From the NCBI GenBank assembly GCA_964020975.1, contig OZ026622.1, positions 59,965,759-60,029,758 of the forward strand: DNA of 64,000 nucleotides, read 5' to 3'. This stretch comes from Hermodice carunculata (Eukaryota; Annelida; Polychaeta; Eunicida; Amphinomidae). Position 1 is the stretch's first letter. The number at the start of each line of letters is the position of its first letter. Position numbers and translations under genes: made by a program. Of the stretch, positions 1 to 8,841 are shown piece after piece. The notes under the pieces were generated by a model. That model was not told where the DNA came from. It searched no databases and worked only from the letters and a program-made list of their open reading frames with translations.

Positions 1-1957
1 CATTTAAGTTCATGTGGTAAGGATATTTAGATTGTTTAGTGACTTTGAACCTTGGTGGCAGCCAGAGCATCAGTGCACATTAATAGCCGTCCCTTATGTC
101 TGGGCTATGGTGCTTCCAGTGTGCACGGTTTGTATTGAAAATGTATAGGAGCATACATATGGGGTTTGGTCTGGTGCTGTCAAAGGTCAAATTGAGGTCA
201 CTGACTGTAAAACTGAATTTGTTCCCCTCCGAACCGGATTTAAGTCAATTTGATTAGGGTGTACTTTAGACTCTCCTATATGGCATGTCTTCAGGATGAA
301 AGACCTTGACTTGATTGCCAAGGTCACAGATCAGTTGTGTGTATTCGTTAGGACATGTCAATTTAAAAGAAAAAGTTTTAAATATTGCACCAGGGTATAA
401 TCCTCTATCAGGTCCAGATAACAATGGAGATGCGACTTGGACCTAGGTCACAGAGCCATAAATATGTTTTCCTCTCTGCATCATGTTGTCAAAACCATAC
501 TCCCCAAGAAGGATGAGTTAGTTGAAAGATAGGTGAGCTTAACATGATTCTTAGGATCACAGCTGTCTGTCAAAAATGCTTTTTTTTCCAACACTTCAAA
601 CGTGATGGCAGTTGACCTTTTATTGATCTCTGATATTGATGTTCAATTCATCATGCCCCAGGGATGCCTTGATAACTATTTAGGTTACAACTTCAATGCT
701 AAACATGGGGATGATCCTATGTAATGGATAAAAAAGATGCACATGGTTGATCTTCAAGGAACAACCATTTTGGGAATACAGAACCATTGGAGAAATATAT
801 GAAGAGAATAAATTTAGGGTGTTAAGGTTTCATCTGTGCACGAGACGTAAGGGCGAGGACAACGAGACTTTGTCATCGCAAATCGCCACAACTTCATGTG
901 GAGCAACAACCTTGGCCAAATTGTCATGTCTAGACGTGCAGGAAGACTTGTTCTTGTACTCCATGGGTCCATGGGTCGAAGGCGCTCCGACAGAGATGGG
1001 ACAGAGTTTCAATCCCCCTCCAAAGCCCAGTCTGGCTACACAGGTTGCCCTGAACCTGACCTCTCACATTCAAAGCTACCACAATTGACCCCAAGCTGGG
1101 AGCGTCTAATAATTATACATTCAGTGTGAGTCCGCGGCAGCAGTAACTTCTACCTCTAATAAGGCATTGTTTTTGTTTTTTGTTTTTAAACCATCCTCTT
1201 TCGACGACTCCCATCAGGATCGGTGGCGCCCTTTAGAAATCTATGGACTTCTTTTTGAATATCAGCGTCCGAAGCATTTCTTGTCAAGGCATTTCTTCTA
1301 ACTGCTTCTGCAATACAATATGGAAATGATTAAGTACAGTTACAGGTGTGATTTTTATTGACACATCACATTACAATGCTGTTCACACCTCCCTTACCTA
1401 AGATGCAAAAATTTAACCTGTAGAAGTCACATGTAACTTACAAAAATGTGCCGTTTTTTAATATCTACAATTTGAGCCCAACACGATCAAAATTGACCAA
1501 TCTATGGCTAGAAGAAAATTTCAATGTCACATGTAAATTACAAAACTGTGCAGTGGTACAAACATATTAATTCAAGTTGGATTGTTCACCTGTACTGATA
1601 ATAGTTTTGGAGATATTAAACATTTATACATTTAATTGACCCTAATTTCATAATTTTCAAAAGTGTAGAACCTTTTTACAAAAAGAACAAAACAAGACTT
1701 CACGTGTGGAAGTATAATCATGCCAAGTTTGGAGTTTCTGCGTATAAAAGTTTTCAAAAGAAATGTCGGACAAATTTGCCTGGAAAGACAGAAAGAAAAA
1801 AAGCAAGAAGAAAGACAGAAAGAAAAAAGAAAGAAAAAAAACAATATTTCTCTGTTAACACACTGACGTAACAACACTTACTTTGCAATATGCCTCTGAG
1901 TTTGACAAATTTCGAAATCAATTTTGTCGATGCCCTGGCCTGTCCAATTTGTTTGTA
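1..1957. other. Non-coding DNA, no recognised gene
   Basis: No coding sequence here can be defended. A 113-codon open frame near 747-1088 resembles no family I know and an equally open frame lies opposite it. A purine-rich low-complexity stretch of GAAAG-like units occupies about 1783-1850. The segment ends at the TA dinucleotide where the Tc1-like transposon inserted. Confidence 0.6.
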
Positions 1958-1986
1958 TACTGAACCCCAATGAAAAGTATCCACAT
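1958..1986 (+). repeat. Left terminal inverted repeat of the Tc1-like element
   Basis: These 29 bp match the reverse complement of 3455-3483 at every position; the match stops at the next base. The TA before it is one half of the target-site duplication. Confidence 0.95.
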
Positions 1987-2251
1987 AAAACAATTAACAA
2001 ATTAATTTTGTAAGTTACTAAGTACTGTGTGTGCATATATGCATGGTTTGGAGCCTACATCAGGGTCATTCAGGACAACTTTTTAACTTTTGCTGGGTTG
2101 TTACATAATGCATGTGACTTTTGTGCACCGAATATGGCTTCTGACCACCACTCCTATTGGATGGCTAAAATGACCTGATGTTTTCAGTGGCTTTAAAAAG
2201 GGATGTTCAGCCAAGAAAAAAGCCAGTGGTCTCAGGTGTGTTGAGGCTCTC

Positions 2252-3271
2252 ATGCCGCGTCTGAGCCAAGGTCAAAGACACCATGCTTTGGGGCTTGCAG
2301 AGGGTGGAGTCCCAATCACTCAAATCGCACAAAGAATGGGGTGTACTCGGCGCACCATCCAACGACTAATTGAACGGCAACAAGAAACTGGATCCGTAGA
2401 TGATCGGCCTAGGCCTGGCCGAGAAAGAGTGACAACACCTGGCCAAGACCGTCACATCCGGCTGATGCACCTGCGAGACCGTTTCCGTACAGCAGCCCAA
2501 ACAGCCCGTGAGACTCAAGGGGTGAATCACCGTCCTGTCAGTAGTTCTACTGTGGAGAGGCGACTGAGGAGCAGTGGCCTAACAGCCAGAAGACCTTACA
2601 GGGGTAACCTGCTGACCCAACCCAGAAGAGAAAGACGACTGCAGTGGTGTAGAGCACACTCCAGGTGGACTCGCCAGCAGTGGAATACCGTCCTTTTTAC
2701 TGACGAGTCCCGTTTTTGTGTCAGCAGAGCAGATGGCAGAGAACGTGTGTGGCGCCGGACTGGGGAGAGATATGCAGATGCCTGTGTCCGTCAGGCAGAT
2801 CGATGGGGTGGACCCTCTGTCATGGTGTGGGCAGGCATCAGCAACCGCTACCGGACACCCCTAGTGGTCATTCAAGGGATCCTCAATGCTAGGCGGTACA
2901 TTGATGAGGTGCTGGAGCCGCACATGGTCCCATTTATGGAGCAGCATCAAGATCTGGCGATCTTTCAGCAGGACAATGCACGTGCACACTCTGCAAGATT
3001 AACAATGAACTTTCTCAATGAGAACAACATCAATGTCATGGAATGGCCAGCGTTCTCACCCGATCTGAGCCCTATTGAACATTTGTGGGATCAGTTAGGC
3101 CAAGGTATTCAACGGAGGACACCTAGGCCTACTACCCGAAACCAGCTGATCCAAGCTCTGCAGGAAGAATGGAATAATGTTCCCCAACACAGAATTCAAA
3201 CCCTGGTCAGCAGTATGCGCCGCAGATGTATAGCATGTGTTGATGCTCGAGGTGGCCACATCCCATATTGA
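2252..3271 (+). CDS. Tc1-like transposase, intact
   Basis: This 339-residue protein is the cut-and-paste transposase of the surrounding Tc1-like element. The N-terminal third reads as paired helix-turn-helix DNA-binding domains: a homeodomain-like opening, about residues 1-50, with QRMGCTRRTIQRL as recognition helix; then the arginine-rich GRERVTTPGQDRHI stretch; then a second helix-turn-helix to about residue 125. The catalytic core has the three acidic residues in LFTDESRF, IFQQDNARAHSA and SPDLSPIEHLWD. Exactly 34 residues separate the second aspartate from the glutamate, the DD34E spacing diagnostic of Tc1. Length matches the usual 335-345 residues. The start is the first ATG in frame, and no stop or frameshift interrupts the gene. 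Its substrate should be the 29-bp ends flanking it. Activity is inferred from integrity, not shown. Confidence 0.96.
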   Translation: MPRLSQGQRHHALGLAEGGVPITQIAQRMGCTRRTIQRLIERQQETGSVDDRPRPGRERVTTPGQDRHIRLMHLRDRFRTAAQTARETQGVNHRPVSSSTVERRLRSSGLTARRPYRGNLLTQPRRERRLQWCRAHSRWTRQQWNTVLFTDESRFCVSRADGRERVWRRTGERYADACVRQADRWGGPSVMVWAGISNRYRTPLVVIQGILNARRYIDEVLEPHMVPFMEQHQDLAIFQQDNARAHSARLTMNFLNENNINVMEWPAFSPDLSPIEHLWDQLGQGIQRRTPRPTTRNQLIQALQEEWNNVPQHRIQTLVSSMRRRCIACVDARGGHIPY

Positions 3272-3454
3272 ACAGAAAAATTTGTGTGACTTTCAATTAG
3301 GGCAGTTAATGACATTTTTTGCCTGTAAGTGACGTTAATGTCGGTAGAGCGTGACATTATTTTTACGCCAGAAAAGTGAATGCTTTGTTAAGTTCTAAGC
3401 ACGTCTAGGTATGAAATGTTTCAAGTATAAACAATAAAATACTTCAAAATTGGC

Positions 3455-3483
3455 ATGTGGATACTTTTCATTGGGGTTCAGTA
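3455..3483 (-). repeat. Right terminal inverted repeat of the Tc1-like element
   Basis: Exact inverted copy of 1958-1986. It is followed by TA at 3484-3485, the other half of the target duplication. Confidence 0.95.
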
Positions 3484-3772
3484 TATCATCAGAGATGTCA
3501 TTAACTCGGGCAGTATATGTGGAACACATTCCCGACTACCTCTGGTAGCGAGAGAAGATATCTGCAACAAAAGCATGGGTCTAAATGTATGTTTACTAAC
3601 ATTGGTAATGTATAAAATATACTTCAGTGAAGAATGTACATTTATCCCCTACTTTGTACCATATTACATTGAAAACCCATGAGATATGGCCTATGTGAAA
3701 TTGTTGACCATATCCCATGGGTGGGACTACTTTTTACCATATTTGTAAAATCAGAGATACGGTTTTCCAAAT
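3484..3772. other. Spacer with a small imperfect inverted repeat
   Basis: No gene is visible. A 14-bp inverted pair with one mismatch (3677-3690 and 3708-3721, built on CCATATC and CATGGG) could form a short hairpin. The end of this stretch may already belong to the recombinase relic that follows. Confidence 0.4.
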
Positions 3773-4272
3773 ATGGAAGGAATCAATCCCTATTCGGTAT
3801 ATCCAAACTCGCCCTATTACCTTGCCATAAATCACGGCCGAAAACCTGATGGTCCGTGGTATAAATCCCAGCCAACGGGTAAGAATAAACTTGATTCTGT
3901 GATGCAAACTAGGGCCAAAATGCAGGACTGATGGTTACCAGTAAAAACGACCACTCTGTGAGACGCACGATGTGCAGTCGACTTTCACATCCGAGTGTCC
4001 CGGCCGCTAACCATGGCATTATTCAACAGCTGAGCGGGCACAAAAATACGCAGTCTGTGAACAATTATGCAACAGCACGCCACGCGTGCATCCTTCTACA
4101 GGGAAATTATTCTTCTTTTCAGAAACCTCGAACATCTGTACAAAACACTCCCCAGACTCTGTCTTCATCGTTTGTCCCAGCTGGTGTGGCAGGGAGCCAT
4201 CGCCCCGTTCCTTCGGGCAATGCTGGCAATGCTGCGGTCAGTGATGATGCACTGATGGGCCGGCTAATCTGA
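3773..4272 (+). pseudogene. Crypton-type tyrosine recombinase, C-terminal fragment
   Basis: The fragment matches the catalytic C-terminal half of the DUF3504/Crypton-type tyrosine recombinases common in animals as mobile Cryptons and as domesticated genes. The first part (about 3773-3925) reads SPYYLAINHGRKPDGPWYKS followed by QPTGKNKL, both characteristic of the family. The second part, in a different frame from about 3922 on, carries HSVRRTM (catalytic arginine), LSGHKN (catalytic histidine) and NNYATA (the nucleophilic tyrosine). These are the known recombinase active-site residues. The frame changes between the two halves near 3918-3923, and the N-terminal domains are absent, so this is a relic. 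About 170 bp after the tyrosine remain open to a stop at 4270-4272. Whether it was a mobile Crypton or a host gene copy cannot be told from this piece. Confidence 0.75.
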
Positions 4273-4614
4273 CGGCCCTCAGTCAGTTGAGCTCCACGGG
4301 TGCATACTTTGGAATGTTTGCTGGTACAACATTCCAAGGCAACGTGACCTTCCAATTCTCCCCTCCACCAAATCAATTCCATATATAAATGATTAAAAAG
4401 TGTCTTTTTGTGGAGATTTTTGCCTGAAGCGACGGCCGTTCCAAAAAAAAGACCGCCATTAGATCTGTGGCCGACCGCTTTTCTTTGTTGTTTAAATTTT
4501 ATATTCATACGCGCGGCATGACTTGTGTCAAAGTCCCGTGTAATGTAGTGAAATAAAATGTTACAAATGATATAAATTGTCTTTTTTCTCTCTTAATGGA
4601 CCGTAGGGGATAAA
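4273..4614. other. Spacer, nothing recognised
   Basis: No coding sequence or known repeat is visible between the recombinase relic and the hairpin. AT-rich DNA follows about 4490. Confidence 0.4.
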
Positions 4615-4782
4615 CACAAAATCACCCTCGTCGTTAATCTGTCTAAACCGAATCCCGCTCGTTGTTTGCCTGCCTGTGCGCCTGATCACCCGCGCGCTTC
4701 GCATTTGGGTGATCAGGCGCGCTGGCAGGCAAACAACTCGAGGGATTCGGTTTGACAGATTAACGACTCGGGTAATTTTGTC
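4615..4782. repeat. Long near-perfect hairpin (fold-back repeat)
   Basis: The arm 4615-4691 pairs with 4707-4782 in reverse orientation with only a few mismatches and single-base offsets, leaving a GC-rich loop of about 15 bases (CGCGCTTCGCATTT region). Each arm is roughly 75 bp. No open reading frame runs through it. It resembles the hairpin at 20629-20718, which also has a GCGC-rich loop. A small fold-back element is the likely nature. An excised or recombination-prone cruciform is also possible. Confidence 0.85.
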
Positions 4783-5788
4783 TATGTATGTAATATTTGT
4801 GTCTGTTTAGTACATGTATGTTGTATCCCGTCCCTCTTTATAGATCAAGACTATGTCAATAGTTTACCTGGGCACATTCTGGCTCTATGTGTACCTAGAA
4901 TGCATCAAGGAAAGTTACTTGGCCACATTGCAAAAGATTCCCCACACTCTCATGAATAAACAGTTTTGACAAAAAGTGAAGACAGTGCAAAATCTTGCAG
5001 TCGCACCCACTGATGCATGGTTAAACGAGAATTCAGGCAGCTCAAGGAGGAAAGGGTTCAGGTTTTGACATTAATATTGTATTTGTAACGTTCACATACA
5101 TGTGCACCCCACAATCCAGTTGTACGGCAAATTGCAGCACGTGAAAGGTATGAAATTCCTTCTTCAAATATAGTAAGTCTGCTGGTGTTTTTGTGCTAAT
5201 TTCATGCAATATCACATTTTAGCGGGCGGGGGGGGGGAGCAGGGTCTTCTTTCATAAAACCCCTCTTCACACTCCAGCATAAATCATTGTATAGTTTTAA
5301 AGCCAACTAAATAAAAATTTGATGCAAAATTTGTTTGCATGATTTGCACGTTAAAAGGAAGTTAGTGAAAGGATTTTTAGCTAGTGTAAGAAAAAACAGT
5401 TTGACTTTCAACGCTAGAACGTTGTCATGTAAATGAACACGCAGGCCTACTGGTCGTGTGCAAAAGTGAATACCTAATGTGGCAGACCCCAAAATAAAAA
5501 AATAAATGGTACATAAATTATATTGCTATAGTCTGTCTCATTAGTCCCTGTCACACCTGTATTTAACTCTATTTTGCAGAGTTACCCTGTTGTTAAAATG
5601 TTTAGCAGATATGTACTCTACACATTTCCCTAGATGCCCACAGAATTTCATAGAGATTGGTTAAGCAAAACTTAAGTTAGGTCTGAATACCGACATTTAA
5701 TTGACAAGCTGACCAACTTCTCTGTCACAGTAATGTTAATGGCACACAGTGAAAATTAAATATTTACGTTGGCCTCGGAGACATGTAA
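4783..5788. other. Non-coding spacer with a poly-G tract
   Basis: No gene found. A run of G residues lies at about 5226-5238. The last bases, CATGTAA at 5782-5788, are the left copy of the putative target duplication of the next repeat. Confidence 0.4.
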
Positions 5789-6160
5789 TCACGGGGGGGG
5801 GGGGTACTTTCCTCTAATTTTTGGTGGGGGTGTGGGGCTTGACCTTTCAAAAACCCACCCTTCATTGGGGCATTTTTTCACAAAAATGATACCTTTGTTA
5901 GGGAATTTTGTAACCAAATAGCAGAAAATATGGTCCCAAATTGCGTGAAAAGTGCTCCGGCCAGGAAGAAAATTTTGACCCTATCTTTTTAGGGAAATTT
6001 TCCATAATTTTAGGCCATCAAAGAGAAAAACTGCCCTTTTTAGGGATTTTTGTGCAAAATACAGGACTTTTGTTTGGGAAACTGCGCTGAAAAAGGGGCC
6101 TTCAGAACAGCACACACCCAGTATCGTCACTAATGGGAGTACCCCCACCCCACCGACGGG
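5789..6160. mobile_element. MITE-like non-autonomous element with GGGGGTACT ends
   Basis: The segment begins with a G run followed by GGGGTACTTTCC (from 5801) and ends with a region whose reverse complement reads GGGGTGGGGGTACTCCC. The ends are therefore imperfect inverted repeats. The 7-bp direct repeat CATGTAA sits at 5782-5788 and 6161-6167, consistent with a target-site duplication. The 372-bp interior has no credible open frame. I infer a miniature inverted-repeat element; the superfamily is not clear. Confidence 0.55.
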
Positions 6161-6620
6161 CATGTAACAAGCTAATTTACAAATTAGTAATCTGATACAT
6201 GAATATATTACCCCTCAGAACACCGCTAAATTCATTCAAAGAGGACATTTTACGCGCCCCTAGCCAGCACAAGTCACAAATGAAGAAATGAGGACACTTT
6301 CTCTTTGACACTGAGCATGGACCTATTATCCGATAATAGGTCCATGCACTGAGATAGCCCATAAAAAATATACTTCCCATTTTTTTATGACAATGGCAAT
6401 GACACCCCTCAAAATCCCTCTTGGCCTTATGGCCGATACTTTTCACGTATTTACATATCTACAAGACACGGCCCTTATACAGTCATTATATGCACATGGC
6501 TGGGCCAATGCATTGTCAAAATACCCACATTATCGCTAATACTGTACGGCCAAAGACTCTTACTGAAAACGTATTCAAGGCGCTGATTCTACTGAATTTT
6601 CATGCAGGGTTAGCTTAAAA
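6161..6620. other. Spacer upstream of the large LINE
   Basis: No coding sequence is supported. A short inverted repeat, CATGGACCTATTATC with its complement, is centred near 6331 and makes a 15-bp arm perfect palindrome-like hairpin at about 6316-6346. Confidence 0.4.
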
Positions 6621-6923
6621 GTGCTCCCTTGGATATTGATTATCAATATGTACTCACCAAGTTGAACGATGAAATGTCCTGAATTATATAGTTTTCCCTT
6701 GACTGCTGCCCCTTGACTAGTGTTCCGAATTCGGCTTGGTTCCCCACAATGGCGCCTACCACTTGAACTGGGCGGCGCAAAGGTTTCTGGGTAATATATA
6801 GTAACCGTCCACGAGGGGTCATTTTTATGCCAGCGGGCCTCGCGTGGACCGCTGGCATCTGCCCGCTGTCGGGGTGCCTCCAGCGGCCAGCTAGTGGACC
6901 GGCGGCTGGCAGCCGAGGGTGGC

Positions 6924-8795
6924 ATGCCACCTAAATGGTATAACTTACGTAGGAAAAACACTGCTTTGCACGCCCTAAGCCTGACCAGCCACAGAAAACC
7001 TAGCAGAGTGAAAAGTAATGAGAAAGGGAGGGGCTCTGAGTCCCGGAAAGACACTGAGAAGCCTGCCCTACCACCACCCAGCTTGAAAACGCCAGCGAAA
7101 GTAAAGTCAGTGAAAAAGGGATCACTCTTAACACCCACTAATATAAGGGGGAAAAGAGAAAAAAAGGAAAAGAAATGTGTTAATGCTAATGCCAGGATCA
7201 ATGCTACAGATACTAGACCTAGGCGTAGGAACACCAGTACTACAGTGAAACCCCAAGACAGTCACACAGCCAGTCCCAGCAATACGCGATCTATCACAAT
7301 CAATGACTCCGTCACGGAGGTGAAAGAACGGATCAAGGGTAAAAAAACACAAGCATTGAGAAAAGACAACACTGGCGCTGCCAAGAATACGGAACCCCTT
7401 GAGTGTTTATCACAGCAAAAGCCTGGCAAGAAAAAGTCAGACAACAATGGCAATAATAGACCAAAGCAAGCTGGCACCAAGGACGGTATCAAAACCACAG
7501 TGAACAAAGAATTGTCCGGCAAACATTCCGGCCCGAAAGACAAATCACAGCAAATGGCTCTGTGTATAGCGGAATGCCTCTATGACAGACAACACAAAAC
7601 ATCTATGATTCAGTGTGTATCATGCATGGGATGGTTCCATTACAAATGTATGGGGGAAAACGAAGCAACCACTGGGGTGCTTTGGAATTGTGTCCCATGT
7701 CGCTCTTTGCCCCAGAAAATAGAGGACATTATCCAAGAACTCAAAGACATGCGAAAATTACAAAATAACTTGCAGCAAAATATCACCGACCTGGTCAAGC
7801 AACTGGCGGCAAAAACTGCCCAGTGTGAAAACCTACAAAAGGATAATGCAGAATTGAGGACTTTAGTTAAAAACAAAACAGTCCACACTGATAAACGGCA
7901 CGGTACTTTAGTGATAGGAGATTCCATCATCAGAGATATAGCAAGTTGTGATGCCGACACAGAAGTAACGTGTATCGGTGGTGCTACCATAGAAACAGTA
8001 CATAAAGCCCTGACAAAGAAAAACAAGTACTTTGACTGTGTGCTGTTACACGCATGTACTAACGATTGTGATAAATCTGGTGACATCACTAGTATAATCA
8101 GTGATTTCAAACTTCTGACACATGGTGCCCGCAATATAGCACAAAACATCATGGTTTCAAGCATATGTCCACGTGTTGACAATACAGAGGCACAAGAGCG
8201 AGCAGAGTTAGTCAATGCAGAATTAGACATCCTGTGCAAAGAAATGGGCTATATATTTGTAAACAATGACCCTAAATTCCGCCTAGGGGACTCCTCTATA
8301 AATGAAGGTGCTCTCGAGCCGGCAGGATTACACTTGTCAAAGTTTGGGACAAAAAAGCTCATCGAAAGTTTTGGATTACCCCATCTAGAAATACGGGACG
8401 CCAAACCCGCGCGAAACCTTAACAGACAGTCAAACTGGAGCAGAAGCCACAACGTTACCGGTAACGGTACTACTAACCGCAAGGGACAAAAGAAGAATGG
8501 TGGACCCAATCGACCACAGCAAAATACCGCCAATAGCTCCAAGCCGTCGGGTGGTACCAAACAAGGGTCCACAGGCTACAACTATGACAATTATAGGGAC
8601 AACTCTCAAAAGAAGTGTCGAAAATGTGGCGAGAAAAATCATATCTCTCCTTCATGTTGGCATGAGGCGAAAATACGCTGTGAGTCGTGTTCAAAATTCG
8701 GCCATAAAAAGAAGCATTGCTGGTACCTATTAAACCAAAACGACTTTGGCAGTAATTACTCCGATACAGCAAGATATGGCAGACATTATGATTAG
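6924..8795 (+). CDS. LINE ORF1: PHD finger, esterase and zinc-knuckle protein
   Basis: The 623-residue ORF1 protein is expected to bind the element's RNA and help form the retrotransposition particle. A basic, lysine-rich N-terminal region covers about residues 1-210. A PHD-type finger follows (C-x3-C, CVSC, HYKC, CVPC; about residues 212-259). A coiled coil is likely over about 265-320. An SGNH hydrolase/esterase domain lies at about 327-490: GDSIIRD holds the nucleophilic serine, HACTND replaces the usual GxND block, and GLHLSKFG holds the histidine. The residue three before that histidine, normally aspartate in DGLHLS, is alanine, so hydrolase activity is uncertain. Two CCHC knuckles (CRKCGEKNHISPSC and CESCSKFGHKKKHC) end the protein. 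I chose ATG 6924, the first in-frame methionine; the frame is open a little upstream through GTG codons. It stops at TAG 8793-8795 in the same frame as ORF2. Confidence 0.9.
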   Translation: MPPKWYNLRRKNTALHALSLTSHRKPSRVKSNEKGRGSESRKDTEKPALPPPSLKTPAKVKSVKKGSLLTPTNIRGKREKKEKKCVNANARINATDTRPRRRNTSTTVKPQDSHTASPSNTRSITINDSVTEVKERIKGKKTQALRKDNTGAAKNTEPLECLSQQKPGKKKSDNNGNNRPKQAGTKDGIKTTVNKELSGKHSGPKDKSQQMALCIAECLYDRQHKTSMIQCVSCMGWFHYKCMGENEATTGVLWNCVPCRSLPQKIEDIIQELKDMRKLQNNLQQNITDLVKQLAAKTAQCENLQKDNAELRTLVKNKTVHTDKRHGTLVIGDSIIRDIASCDADTEVTCIGGATIETVHKALTKKNKYFDCVLLHACTNDCDKSGDITSIISDFKLLTHGARNIAQNIMVSSICPRVDNTEAQERAELVNAELDILCKEMGYIFVNNDPKFRLGDSSINEGALEPAGLHLSKFGTKKLIESFGLPHLEIRDAKPARNLNRQSNWSRSHNVTGNGTTNRKGQKKNGGPNRPQQNTANSSKPSGGTKQGSTGYNYDNYRDNSQKKCRKCGEKNHISPSCWHEAKIRCESCSKFGHKKKHCWYLLNQNDFGSNYSDTARYGRHYD

Positions 8796-8841
8796 GGGGT
8801 CGGCCAAGAAGACAGTGCCGTAAAGGCCAGCACAACCCCTA
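8793..8841 (+). promoter_or_regulatory. Candidate stop-codon readthrough site between LINE ORFs
   Basis: TAG at 8793-8795 is followed by G residues. It is the only stop between ORF1 and ORF2, which share a frame. TAGGGG (8793-8798) can pair with CCCCTA (8836-8841), and GGCC (8802-8805) with GGCC (8825-8828), giving a stem-loop that starts at the stop itself. UAG followed by G and a structured 3' region is the known context for gag-pol readthrough in gammaretroviruses. Its use by this LINE is inferred. A chance nonsense mutation in a formerly fused ORF is the main alternative. Confidence 0.5.

Larger units (their letters stand above)
1958..3483 (+). mobile_element. Complete Tc1-like DNA transposon
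   Basis: The element is 1526 bp long. Its ends are perfect 29-bp inverted repeats at 1958-1986 and 3455-3483, starting TACTGAACCCC at each tip. TA dinucleotides flank it at 1956-1957 and 3484-3485, the target duplication expected for the Tc1/mariner superfamily. Inside is one uninterrupted transposase gene with about 265 bp of leader and 184 bp of trailer. A possible polyadenylation signal, AATAAA, lies near 3432. Identical ends and an unbroken gene indicate a recent insertion, and nothing in the sequence rules out activity. Confidence 0.95.

Noticed and set aside
747-1088. 113-codon frame near the window start
   Set aside because: No recognisable motif, and overlapping frames on both strands; chance is as likely.
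6575-7234. 219-codon minus-strand frame opposite LINE ORF1
   Set aside because: Complementary to the basic, intact ORF1, with no family resemblance; a shadow frame.
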